DNA of 64,000 nucleotides from DATFRX01 sp035630615 (GTDB lineage: Bacteria; Actinomycetota; Actinomycetes; Propionibacteriales; Nocardioidaceae), in the NCBI GenBank assembly GCA_035630615.1, contig DASQKI010000008.1, forward strand, positions 1-64,000. Direction: 5' to 3'. The notes below the pieces were generated by a model that saw nothing but the letters and a program-made list of their open reading frames with translations, searched no databases and was not told the DNA's origin. Positions 10,507 through 18,694 of this stretch are shown here, one piece after another (position 1 is the first letter of the stretch; each line of letters starts with the position of its first letter). The translations under genes were made by a program, and so were the position numbers.

Positions 10507-11473
10507 CGACCTTCGCCGCGAGCTGAGAACGCGCGCGGCCGACCCGGGCTCGACGCCGATGCCGGATCGGCTGGCCGGCGTTCGAGGCAAGGTACGGGCC
10601 GCCCGCCGGCGCAAGGCAGCCGCGGCCGGCGCCGCCGCACTCGCCTCGGTGTCGGTGCTCGGCGTCGCATGGGCCCAAACCCTCGATGGGGGTGACCAGG
10701 TCGCCGACGCGAAGCTCGTCTCCTTCCCGGAGCAGCTCAACGGCGACCTGTTGATCGACGAGCACTACAACGAGAGCGGCACCAGCCAGCTGACCTGGAG
10801 CGTGACGCTCGACGGGCTCGACGTGGTGCCGCGAGTGACCTGTGCGCTGCCCTCCGACGCCGACCTGCCGAGCACCAGCGAGCGGGTGATGGTGGTCTGG
10901 AACGCCGGCGGCACCACCGTCTCGACCGAGTGCGCGTCGGTCCTCCCGGGTGACGTGCAACCAGCCGGTCCGACGACACGGGGCGCCTGGCGGGATTCGG
11001 GGATCGAGAGCGGTGAGCCGTTCGAGGTCGAGATGTCGCTGAAACAGGGCGCCGAATCGATCGACGTGGAGGGCGCACGGTTCGGTGTCGGGCTCTACCA
11101 GCGGACCGGCACTCGGCAGCACAGCGACGGCGTGGAGCTCCCCGAGGTGGTCGATGTCGAGGGCGAGCACTATCGACTGCTTGACGACTACTTCGAGACC
11201 CTTCCGCTGGTAGAGGCCGACCAGCGTCGGCTGCGGCTGGACCTCCCCGAGACGTCCGATCCGGTGGCGGTCGCGTACGGCTGGCAGTCCGACGTGCCGG
11301 CAGCGTCTTACGAGGTGCTGCAGGACGGCGAGCCGTGGCGCAGCGGCTACGGCGGCCGTCTCGAAGGGCCCGAGCTGATCGAAGGCGGCACGGTGCAGAG
11401 CCTGACCCTGAAGGTCAGGGGATCGTCGTCGGACGGCGTGCTCGCGTTGGCCGTCTACGAGCTCGACTCTTAA
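10496..11473 (+). CDS. Single-pass membrane protein, probable anti-sigma partner
   Basis: A 325-residue protein starting MDLDDLRRELRTRAADPGS. A basic stretch (RGKVRAARRRKAAAAGAAAL) and one transmembrane segment follow at about residues 38-58 (ALASVSVLGVAWA), then a long extracytoplasmic part. The ATG at 10496 lies 11 bases inside the sigma gene, after GAGAGAGG as ribosome-binding site. The short cytoplasmic N-terminus has no clear zinc anti-sigma motif (HxxxCxxC). The role as anti-sigma or sensor is therefore inferred from the overlap with the sigma gene and the topology. Its TAA stop lies within the direct repeat that borders the neighbouring IS110 element. Confidence 0.7.
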   Translation: MDLDDLRRELRTRAADPGSTPMPDRLAGVRGKVRAARRRKAAAAGAAALASVSVLGVAWAQTLDGGDQVADAKLVSFPEQLNGDLLIDEHYNESGTSQLTWSVTLDGLDVVPRVTCALPSDADLPSTSERVMVVWNAGGTTVSTECASVLPGDVQPAGPTTRGAWRDSGIESGEPFEVEMSLKQGAESIDVEGARFGVGLYQRTGTRQHSDGVELPEVVDVEGEHYRLLDDYFETLPLVEADQRRLRLDLPETSDPVAVAYGWQSDVPAASYEVLQDGEPWRSGYGGRLEGPELIEGGTVQSLTLKVRGSSSDGVLALAVYELDS

Positions 11474-11475
11474 TC
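11466..11475 (+). repeat. Direct repeat at one edge of the IS110 element
   Basis: ACTCTTAATC here overlaps the TAA stop of the putative anti-sigma gene; the identical string is at 12746-12755. Removing one copy plus the intervening element leaves the anti-sigma stop codon unchanged, so the insertion may be neutral for that gene. Confidence 0.55.
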
Positions 11476-11481
11476 GGTTTG

Positions 11482-12664
11482 TCAAGCGGCGAGGGGTGGT
11501 GTGTGTTGGTGGGGGCGGTCGTCGCGGAGCCAGGGCCCAGAGGACGTTGACGCGTCGGCGGGCGAGGGCGAGTACTGCCTGGGTGTGGCGTTTACCCTCG
11601 GTTCGTTTGCGGTCGTAGAAGCGTCTGGACTCTGGGCAGGTTTGGATGCTGATCAGGGCGGAGGTGTAGAAGACGCGTTGCAGTGGTCGGCTGTAGCGCT
11701 GTGGGCGGTGCAGGTTTCCGCTGATGCGGCCGGAGTCGCGGGGGATGGGTGTGACGCCGGCGAAGCTGGCGAGTTGGTCCGGGGAGCTGAACCGGTCCAT
11801 GGTGGCGGTGGCGGCGATGAACTCGGCGCCGAGCACGATGCCGATGCCGGGCATGCTGGCAATCACATTTGCCGAGGGATGGCGGCGAAACCGGTCCTCG
11901 ATGAGCTGGTCGATGTCCTTGATCTGCTCGTTGAGGGTAATCACCCCCTCGGCGAGCTGGGCCACGAGAAGAGCGGCCATCGACTCGGCGGGAAGGGTGG
12001 TCTGCTGGGTTTCGGCCGCGGCGACGGCCTTGGCCGCCAGCGCGGCGGCGTTGCGGACCTTGCGGGCCCGCAGCCAGCCGGTCAGGGCGTCAACGCCGGT
12101 CTCGCGCAGCATGGTGGGTGTCTGGAAACCCGTCAGGAGGATCAGCGGGCCCTGGTTGGTCAGGTTGAGAGCTCGTTCCAGAGCCGGGCAGATCGCCAGC
12201 ATCTGGTCATGGAGCCGATTGACCGCCCGGGTGCGGTCGGCGGCCAGGTCGCGGCGGCGGGCCACCAGCAGGCGCAGTTCGACGACCAGATCGTCGTCGC
12301 CGTCGAGGATGGTCAGGTCCCGACGCATCCGGTTTTGATCGGCGATGATCAGGGCGTCCTTCGCGTCGGTTTTGCCTGCTCCCCGGTATCCCTCGGCGGC
12401 GCGGTTGACGACGATGCCCGGGACGTAGACCACCTCCTGGCCGTGGTCGAGCAGGAGGGTCAGCAGCAGAACGGACTCGCTGCTGTGCAGGTCGATTGCC
12501 CACCGCACCCGGTCCGTGAGCTCACAGATGTCGGCGATCACCTCCAACAGCGCCGTTTCGTCGTTGGCGACTCGGCGCGAGAACACGCGTTTCCCGTCGC
12601 CGTCGACCACCGCCACGTGGTGATGTTCCCGGCCGATGTCGAATCCGGCCCACAAGTGCGTCAA
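11482..12664 (-). pseudogene. IS110-family transposase, frameshifted near its C-terminus
   Basis: DEDD-type transposase/recombinase of IS110. The N-terminal RuvC-like part is seen in AGFDIGREHHHVAVVD and KTDAKDALIIADQNR, and the C-terminal Tnp part in SMPGIGIVLGAEF, FAGVTPIPRDSGRIS and HTQAVLALARRRVNVLWAL. After VLWAL one extra G near 11530 shifts the frame. In the corrected frame the protein continues LRDDRPHQHTPPLAA and stops at 11482-11484, giving 393 residues, the usual length. Without the correction the frame runs on for over a kilobase, antisense to the anti-sigma gene. The start used is TTG at 12662-12664. The lost 15 residues lie after the catalytic domain, so partial activity cannot be excluded. 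Confidence 0.82.
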
Positions 12665-12878
12665 CGCATGCCTTTCGCCGCAGTTCCTTCGGACACGCCC
12701 GCAGACAACCCCGCCGCCAGGTCCCTACACAGCGATCGGTTCGCAACTCTTAATCAGAGGCCAGGTCCGTCACGAAGAGGCGGGCGGCGAGTCGAGCAGA
12801 GCCACACAAACGGCAGACGACTGAAAGCCACACCCGCCCCTCCCAGGGCATCCAAACCCTACGCAGAGCCCGGACAAC
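12665..12878 (-). other. Non-coding left-end region of the IS110 element, possible bridge-RNA locus
   Basis: No gene is seen in these 214 bases upstream of the transposase. In IS110-group elements the long non-coding end upstream of the transposase encodes a structured bridge RNA that guides target choice (established for IS621 and relatives). This region has the right position. The edge repeat at 12746-12755 would leave only about 80 bases inside the element, short for a full bridge RNA, so the true end may lie nearer 12878. Confidence 0.3.
12746..12755 (+). repeat. Direct repeat at the other edge of the IS110 element
   Basis: ACTCTTAATC, identical to 11466-11475, lies upstream of the transposase. 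It resembles a tRNA-Lys(CUU) anticodon loop, but no tRNA arms surround it. Confidence 0.5.
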
Positions 12879-14438
12879 TCAAGACGGTAGGGACGACTGA
12901 CCGAGCGGCGGCTCCGACGGCGGCGCCTCGGGGCTGAGCGCCAGCAGCGCGAGCCAAAGGTGCACGCGGTCCTTGGTGCTGTTGAGCGAGCGATCGGTCA
13001 GCGACTCGACCTGCGCGAGGCGGTAGCGCACCGTGTTGCGGTGGATGTAGAGCCGCTCCGCGGTGGCCTGCACCGAACCGTCGAGCTCGAGGAACGTTCG
13101 CAGCGTCTCGGTGAGATGGCCGCCGTGCGCGGAGTCGGCGTCGAGGACCGGGCCGAGTGTCGCCCGGCCGAGCTCCTGGACCGGCAGGTCGGGGTTTGCC
13201 ATCAACAGCCGGGGCAGGCTCAGCGGTTCGCCCTCGTGGATGCCGGTGCCTTTGGCCAGGGCGTCGCGGGCCTCGAGGTAGCTCCACCGGACGCCGTCGA
13301 CGCCGCTGTAGAGGCCGCCGATCCCGATCTGGACCGGTCCGCCCAAGTGCTGGAGGTAGTCGAGCAGGACCTCGGCCGTCTCCGGCGCCGATTCGCGCTC
13401 GGTGCAGATCGCCGCGAAATAGCGGCCGACCAGCGCGGTGACGACCGGCTTGCCGCGCTCTCTGGTCGGATAGAGGCTCCACGGCAGCGTACGGAGGACC
13501 CGCTGGTCGGCGTCGACCGTTCCGAGGATCACGCGATGGAAGCCCTCCGACTCGATCCCGACCATCTCCAGTCGGCGCTCGGCCTCGCCGCCGGACAGCG
13601 TGCCGCGCACGACATCCTCGACGACCTGGCCAGACAGTCGTCGGCGCCCCGCGAGCACGGCCTGCCGGCGAGCCAGCTCGAGCCCGACCAGCCGCATCGC
13701 ATAGCCGAGGATGTCGAACGCGGGGTCGTCGGTCCGGGCGCACAACGCGCCGACCACGCGCTCGCGGGACTTGATCGGCAAGACGACCACCGGCTCCTCG
13801 GTGTCGGTCACGGTCGCGTCGTCGGGGCCTCCGGCCGGATCACTTGCGGCGCCCAATCCGCGGAGGATCTGGGGGATCGGCCAGCCGGTCGACTCGGGAA
13901 CGCTGGCCAGGATCTGACCGCGGAAGTCGACGACGGCCACCGGCGAGCTCGTCATCGTGCGCAACTCCTCCAGCAGGGCCGTCAGCCCTCGCTCACCGAG
14001 CAATGCCTGCGCGAGCGTGTCTTGAGCGGTCAGCAGCATGCGGAGCTGGCCGACATGCGCCTCCGAGATCCGCTCGGCGATGAACTGCGTGATCGCGATG
14101 AACGGCGTCGCGTACGGCACCTCGAACAGCGGCAGCTTGTGATCCTCGGCGGCTCGCCGGATGGCGCGCGGGACCGACGGATGGGAGAGCCCGGTGCCGA
14201 AGCCGAGGCCCGCGGCGTCGCCCTCGACGAGCGACTCGACAAACTCCGTCTGGGCGACCCCCGAGCGTTTGCGCAGACCCGTGGTGAGGACGAGCTCGCC
14301 GCCCTGCAGAAAACGCGACGGATCGGGTAGCTCGGTGATCGTGACCCACCGCAGGTCGCGGTCGAGCCAAGCGTCCGGACACAGCACACGGAGATCGAAC
14401 GACGGCTCGTCAACTACGTCGCGCACAGTAGGCGCCAT
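12879..14438 (-). CDS. PucR-family transcriptional regulator (first copy)
   Basis: A 519-residue PucR-type regulator. The N-terminal purine-catabolism-type domain is at about residues 8-125 (LPDPSRFLQGGELVLTTGL and LGFGTGLSHPSVPRAIRRAA). A middle sensor region follows, and a C-terminal helix-turn-helix is seen in LELDGSVQATAERLYIHRNTVRYRL. ATG 14438 gives MAPTVRDVVDEPSF, the family-type start. It is divergent from the polyamine transport operon across 145 bases, so it most likely controls potA and following genes. PucR proteins usually activate amine, purine or GABA catabolic genes on sensing substrate. Its 3' end abuts the IS110 region but the HTH is complete. Confidence 0.92.
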   Translation of the reverse strand: MAPTVRDVVDEPSFDLRVLCPDAWLDRDLRWVTITELPDPSRFLQGGELVLTTGLRKRSGVAQTEFVESLVEGDAAGLGFGTGLSHPSVPRAIRRAAEDHKLPLFEVPYATPFIAITQFIAERISEAHVGQLRMLLTAQDTLAQALLGERGLTALLEELRTMTSSPVAVVDFRGQILASVPESTGWPIPQILRGLGAASDPAGGPDDATVTDTEEPVVVLPIKSRERVVGALCARTDDPAFDILGYAMRLVGLELARRQAVLAGRRRLSGQVVEDVVRGTLSGGEAERRLEMVGIESEGFHRVILGTVDADQRVLRTLPWSLYPTRERGKPVVTALVGRYFAAICTERESAPETAEVLLDYLQHLGGPVQIGIGGLYSGVDGVRWSYLEARDALAKGTGIHEGEPLSLPRLLMANPDLPVQELGRATLGPVLDADSAHGGHLTETLRTFLELDGSVQATAERLYIHRNTVRYRLAQVESLTDRSLNSTKDRVHLWLALLALSPEAPPSEPPLGQSSLPS

Positions 14439-14469
14439 GCACGGAGCATAGCGGTGCGTTGTGCGTCGT

Positions 14470-14496
14470 GCATGACCCTCAGTGCAAGTGTCATGC
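14470..14496. promoter_or_regulatory. Candidate operator in the PucR-potA divergent gap
   Basis: GCATGAC at 14470-14476 and GTCATGC at 14490-14496 form a perfect 7-base inverted repeat with 13 bases between. It lies between the divergent PucR start (14438) and the potA start (14584). Position and symmetry suggest a regulator site; PucR is the obvious candidate. No binding consensus is known to me for this subgroup. Confidence 0.4.
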
Positions 14497-14583
14497 CAGC
14501 GTCCAGTGCGGCCTCGGCGATCCGGCAATACTGTCAAACCATTCAAACCAGCCAGCGCCAGCGATCTGCGCCAAGGTGAGTCG

Positions 14584-15639
14584 ATGACCGACGAGCAGTC
14601 GTCCCCCGAACCCGCCATCCGGCTGGATGGCCTGACCAAGGCCTTCGGCAAGGTGGTCGCCGTCGACGGCATCGATCTCGACATCGCCGAGGGTGAGTTC
14701 TTCTCGATGCTCGGTCCGTCGGGGTCCGGCAAGACCACCGTGCTGCGGATCATCGCCGGCTTCGAGATGCCGACCGACGGTACGGTCCGGCTCGCGGGGC
14801 GCCAGGTCACCCGACTCGCGCCGTTCGAGCGCGATGTCAACACGGTCTTCCAGGACTACGCGCTGTTTCCGCACATGTCCGTGCGGGACAACGTCGCCTA
14901 CGGGCTGCGGGTGCGCCACGTACCTCGCGCCAAGCGCCGTGCGATGGCCGACGAGGCGTTGGCGACCGTACGCATGGAGGAGATGGGCGATCGGCGGCCG
15001 ACGCAGTTGTCTGGCGGCCAGCGGCAGCGGGCGGCTCTGGCGCGGGCCCTCGTCGTCCAGCCGAAGGTGTTGCTGCTCGACGAGCCGCTAGGCGCGCTGG
15101 ACCTCAAGCTTCGTGAGGAGATGCAGGTCGAACTGAAGGCCCTACAGCGACAGGTCGGGATCACGTTCGTCTTCGTGACCCACGACCAGCAGGAGGCCCT
15201 CACGATGAGCGATCGGATCGCCGTGGTCAACGGTGGGAAGATCGAGCAGGTGGGCACGCCCACCGAGATTTACGAACATCCGGCGACGCCCTTCGTCGCG
15301 GGCTTCGTCGGAACCTCCAATCTGATTGGAGGAGAAGCTGCCGAGATCGTGCTCGGGCGATCCGGCGTCTATAGCGTCAGACCCGAAAAAATTCAGATCA
15401 ACACGGACCTCAATGCTCCGGTGAACCCGGACGAGGAGTCCGCAACAGGGACAGTCGCCGAGGTCATCTATGCCGGCGCAGCCACACGGTTTGTTGTCGA
15501 CCTCGACGCGGGAGTACGGCTCGTCGCCATGCAGCAGAACCTGCATGGTTCCTCGGGAGACGCCTTCCGTTACCGCGACGAAAAGGTGCGTCTGGCGTGG
15601 AAGAAGAACCACTGCTTCCACCTCGCAGACGCCACGTGA
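14584..15639 (+). CDS. potA: Polyamine-type ABC transporter ATP-binding protein
   Basis: The energising ATPase of a spermidine/putrescine-type importer, 351 residues. Walker A is LGPSGSGKTT, the Q-loop lies at TVFQDYALFPHMSVRDN, the signature is LSGGQRQRAALARAL, Walker B is VLLLDEPLGALD and the switch His is in FVTHDQQEAL. A C-terminal TOBE-like regulatory domain starts near residue 280. ATG 14584 is chosen because the ABC domain begins 12 residues later. It is the first gene of a co-directional operon followed by a binding protein and two permeases, the standard PotABCD order with D moved to second place. Substrate class is inferred from this context and the catabolic genes downstream. Confidence 0.9.
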   Translation: MTDEQSSPEPAIRLDGLTKAFGKVVAVDGIDLDIAEGEFFSMLGPSGSGKTTVLRIIAGFEMPTDGTVRLAGRQVTRLAPFERDVNTVFQDYALFPHMSVRDNVAYGLRVRHVPRAKRRAMADEALATVRMEEMGDRRPTQLSGGQRQRAALARALVVQPKVLLLDEPLGALDLKLREEMQVELKALQRQVGITFVFVTHDQQEALTMSDRIAVVNGGKIEQVGTPTEIYEHPATPFVAGFVGTSNLIGGEAAEIVLGRSGVYSVRPEKIQINTDLNAPVNPDEESATGTVAEVIYAGAATRFVVDLDAGVRLVAMQQNLHGSSGDAFRYRDEKVRLAWKKNHCFHLADAT

Positions 15640-15661
15640 CGACATCCACTGGAGGAGTGGC

Positions 15662-16873
15662 ATGCGAAAACGACATCCAACACTTCTAGCCGCGGTATCG
15701 GCCGCGGTCCTGCTCGCCGGGGCGGCTTGCGGCACCTCGAGCGACGACGAGAGTTCGAGCGACGACCCTGGATCCGGAGGCTTCCAGCCGCCGGATCTGC
15801 CGGCCCTCGACGAGGTCGGCGAACCCGAAGGCGAGCTCAACGTGCTGGCCTGGCCGGGATATGCGGAGGACGGCTCCACCGACCCCCAGGTCGACTGGGT
15901 AACGCCGTTCGAGGAGGAGACCGGTTGCGACGTCAACGTCAAGGTCTTCGGCACGTCCGACGAGGCCGTCACCCTCATGAAGACCGGCGAATACGACGTC
16001 GTCTCGGCATCGGGTGACGCCTCGCTGCGCCTGATCGCGAGCGGCGACGTCGAGCCTGTCAACACCGACCTGATCTCCAACTACAAGGATGTCTGGCCGT
16101 TCCTCAAGGATCGCTCGTGGAACACGGTCGGCGACGTCAACTACGGCGTGCCGCACGGCTGGGGCGCCAACCTGCTGATGTGGAACACCGACGTCGTGAA
16201 GCCGGCGCCGACCTCCTGGGGCGTCGTGTTCGAGGGAAGCTCGGACTATTCCGGCGAGGTCACCGCGTACGACTCGCCGATCTACATCGCGGACGCCGCG
16301 TTGTACCTGATGAAGCACAACCCCGAGCTCGGCATCGAGGACCCGTACGCGCTCGACGATGAGCAACTCGACGCGGCGGTCGACCTGCTGAAGGAGCAGC
16401 GCGAAAACGTCGGCGAGTACTGGTCGGACTACCTCAAGGAGATCCAGGCCTTCAAGAGCGGCAGCTCGGTGGTCGGGACGACGTGGCAGGTCATCGTCAA
16501 CCTCGCCCAGGACGGTGCGCCGGTCGAGGCGACATTGCCTGAGGAGGGTGCCACCGGATGGTCGGACACCTGGATGGTGGCGACCGAGTCGGAGCACAAG
16601 AACTGCGCATACCTCTGGATGAACCACATCATCAGCCCGGAGGCCAACGCTCAGGTGGCGGAGTGGTTCGGTGAGGCGCCGGCCAACCGGAAGGCGTGCG
16701 AGATGACCGCGGACCCCAAGCACTGCGACATCTACCACGCGGGTGACGCCGACTACGCCGCGCAGATTCACTACTGGACCACCCCCATCGCGGAGTGCCT
16801 CGACGGTCGTACCGACGTCGAGTGCACCGACTATTCGGAGTGGACCCAGAAGTGGACTGAGATCAAGGGCTAG
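15662..16873 (+). CDS. potD: Extracellular solute-binding lipoprotein, PotD-like
   Basis: Substrate-binding protein of the polyamine-type importer, 403 residues. It starts with a lipoprotein signal peptide (MRKRHPTLLAAVSAAVLLAG then a Cys in ACG), followed by a Ser/Asp-rich linker. The mature fold begins at GELNVLAWPGYAEDG, typical of spermidine/putrescine-binding proteins (bacterial SBP type 2). EYDVVSASGDASLRLIASGDVEPV and PHGWGANLLMWNTDVV line the expected ligand cleft. An AGGAG ribosome site lies about 8 bases before ATG 15662. The lipobox has Gly at -3, slightly off the consensus. Putrescine, spermidine or another diamine is likely; the precise ligand is not readable. Confidence 0.9.
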   Translation: MRKRHPTLLAAVSAAVLLAGAACGTSSDDESSSDDPGSGGFQPPDLPALDEVGEPEGELNVLAWPGYAEDGSTDPQVDWVTPFEEETGCDVNVKVFGTSDEAVTLMKTGEYDVVSASGDASLRLIASGDVEPVNTDLISNYKDVWPFLKDRSWNTVGDVNYGVPHGWGANLLMWNTDVVKPAPTSWGVVFEGSSDYSGEVTAYDSPIYIADAALYLMKHNPELGIEDPYALDDEQLDAAVDLLKEQRENVGEYWSDYLKEIQAFKSGSSVVGTTWQVIVNLAQDGAPVEATLPEEGATGWSDTWMVATESEHKNCAYLWMNHIISPEANAQVAEWFGEAPANRKACEMTADPKHCDIYHAGDADYAAQIHYWTTPIAECLDGRTDVECTDYSEWTQKWTEIKG

Positions 16874-16936
16874 CCAGACGACGCGAGGAGGCGGGCCGCG
16901 GGGCCGCCGACACCGGCGGCCCCGCGCTCAACCGAG

Positions 16937-17854
16937 ATGATGACGACGACAACTGAGGTCGAGCCGGCCCAGCCGGGGATCCTCCGACGCCGGAAGCGCG
17001 CGGTCGCGTCCTTCCTGCATCGGAGTCCTCGGGTGCGGCTGGTCGGTCTGTTGTCGGCGCCTTTCTTCTGGCTCGGCATCGCCTATCTCGCTGCGCTGGC
17101 GGCGCTTTTCGTCGCGGCGTTTTGGACCGCCGACAGCTTCACCGGCGACGTCGTCCGGAGCTGGACGCTGGACAACTTCCGGACCCTGCTGACCGAGGAC
17201 GTCTACCGGACGATCACGATCCGCACCATCTCGGTCGCGCTGCTGGTGACGGTCGTCGACGCGATCATCGCGTTTCCGATGGCCTACTACATGGCGAAGG
17301 TGGCATCGCCCAGCCTGCAGAAGCTCTTGGTCATCGCGGTCCTGACGCCGCTGTGGGCGAGCTACCTGGTGAAGGCGTACGCGTGGCGGATCATGTTCTC
17401 CGACGGCGGCGTGGTCGACTGGATGTTCGGCCCGTTCGGCTTGGGGACGCCGGGGTATGGGCTGGCCGCGACCATCGTCACGCTGGCGTACCTCTGGCTG
17501 CCCTTCATGATCCTGCCGATCTACGCCGGTCTCGACCGGCTGCCGGACTCGCTACTCGAGGCGTCGTCGGACCTCGGTGCCAAGCCGACGATGACGTTTC
17601 GGACCGTGATCCTGCCGATGGCGTTTCCGGCTGTCATCGCGGGCTCGATCTTCACGTTCTCCCTGTCGCTCGGGGACTACATCGCGGTGAAGATCGTGGG
17701 CGGCACCAACCAGCTGCTGGGCAACGTCGTCTACGACAACATCGGAGCCGCCAACAACCTGCCGTTCGCGGCGGCGATGGCGACGATTCCGGTCGTCATC
17801 ATGCTGATCTACTTGGCCGTGGTCCGACGGACCGGCGCCCTGGAAAGCCTGTGA
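16937..17854 (+). CDS. potB: Polyamine ABC transporter permease, PotB-like
   Basis: First membrane subunit of the importer, 305 residues, with about six transmembrane segments starting at APFFWLGIAYLAALAALFVAAFW. The cytoplasmic EAA loop that docks on PotA is LLEASSDLGAKPTMTFRTVILPMAFP. The family segment YAWRIMFSDGGVVDWMFGPFGLG is typical for PotB. Two ATG codons begin the gene (16937 and 16940). It lies 63 bases after potD and 13 bases before the next permease, consistent with one transcript. Confidence 0.9.
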   Translation: MMTTTTEVEPAQPGILRRRKRAVASFLHRSPRVRLVGLLSAPFFWLGIAYLAALAALFVAAFWTADSFTGDVVRSWTLDNFRTLLTEDVYRTITIRTISVALLVTVVDAIIAFPMAYYMAKVASPSLQKLLVIAVLTPLWASYLVKAYAWRIMFSDGGVVDWMFGPFGLGTPGYGLAATIVTLAYLWLPFMILPIYAGLDRLPDSLLEASSDLGAKPTMTFRTVILPMAFPAVIAGSIFTFSLSLGDYIAVKIVGGTNQLLGNVVYDNIGAANNLPFAAAMATIPVVIMLIYLAVVRRTGALESL

Positions 17855-17867
17855 GGAGGCGTCGCCG

Positions 17868-18671
17868 ATGACCCTGTCGCGCCCGGCCCGGCTGGCGCTG
17901 CTGGCCGCCCTCTTGCTCGGTCTCGCGGCGGTCTACCTGCCGTTGATGGTCGTGTTGATCAACTCGTTCAACAAGGACGCGACCTTCGCGTGGCCGCCCC
18001 AAGAGTTCACGACGATGTGGTGGGATCGCGCGATCGACAACGAGGGGGCCCGGTCGGCGATCTGGACCAGCGTCCAGGCGGGCCTGCTCGCTACCGTGAT
18101 CGCGCTCACGCTCGGAACGCTCGCCGCGTTCGCATTGCAGCGCTACCGGTTCTTCGGTCGCGATGCCGTGTCGCTGCTGGTGATCCTGCCGATCGCATTG
18201 CCCGGCATCGTCACGGGGATCGCACTCAACAACGCATTTCGCACCATCTTGGGGATCGACCTGGGCTTCATCACCCTGGTTATCGCGCACGCGACGTTTT
18301 GCATAGTCGTGGTGTTCAACAACGTGATCGCGCGACTGCGGCGCCTTGGTGGGAGCCTCGAGGAAGCCTCGATGGACCTCGGCGCCGACACGTTCACGAC
18401 CTTTCGTCTCGTGACGTTTCCGATGTTGCGCTCGGCACTGCTCGCTGGCGGCTTGCTGGCGTTCGCGCTGTCGTTCGACGAGATCATCGTGACCACCTTC
18501 ACCGCCGGAGCAGAGGTCCAGACCTTGCCGATCTGGATCTTCAACAACCTGTTCCGGCCCAACCAAGCACCGATCGTCAACGTGGTCGGCTCGGCTCTCA
18601 TCGTGCTGTCCGTCGTGCCGATTTACCTGGCGCAGCGGCTGTCCGGCGAGACATCCGGCGGCCGGATCTAA
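17868..18671 (+). CDS. potC: Polyamine ABC transporter permease, PotC-like
   Basis: Second permease, 267 residues, with about six membrane spans. The first is LLAALLLGLAAVYLPLMVVLINSFN, the typical PotC start. The EAA loop is SLEEASMDLGADTFTTFRLVTFPMLRSALLAGG, followed by FALSFDEIIVTTFTAG, a PotC signature. A GAGGAGG-type ribosome site precedes ATG 17868. It pairs with the preceding permease to form the heterodimeric channel of the importer. Confidence 0.9.
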   Translation: MTLSRPARLALLAALLLGLAAVYLPLMVVLINSFNKDATFAWPPQEFTTMWWDRAIDNEGARSAIWTSVQAGLLATVIALTLGTLAAFALQRYRFFGRDAVSLLVILPIALPGIVTGIALNNAFRTILGIDLGFITLVIAHATFCIVVVFNNVIARLRRLGGSLEEASMDLGADTFTTFRLVTFPMLRSALLAGGLLAFALSFDEIIVTTFTAGAEVQTLPIWIFNNLFRPNQAPIVNVVGSALIVLSVVPIYLAQRLSGETSGGRI

Positions 18672-18694
18672 AACCTAGGGAGGCAACGAAGCTC

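Larger units (their letters stand above)
11466..12755 (-). mobile_element. IS110-family insertion sequence
   Basis: An element with a single IS110-type transposase on the minus strand. The 10-base string ACTCTTAATC occurs at both proposed edges (11466-11475 and 12746-12755), giving a unit of about 1.28 kb. IS110 elements lack terminal inverted repeats and recombine at a short shared core, so such a shared string fits the family, but the exact ends are not proven. The bases from 12756 to about 12878 are also unlike coding DNA and may belong to the element's left end. The element lies between the sigma/anti-sigma pair and the PucR gene. Confidence 0.75.

Noticed and set aside
10403..12664. Single 753-codon transposase
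   Set aside because: Residues after VLWAL do not match IS110 and run antisense to the sigma partner gene; a one-base shift restores the normal C-terminus.
12740..12780. tRNA-Lys(CUU)-like anticodon loop ACTCTTAATC
   Set aside because: The loop string is typical, but no acceptor, D or T arms pair around it at 12746 or at 11466; it is better explained as the repeat at the IS110 edges.
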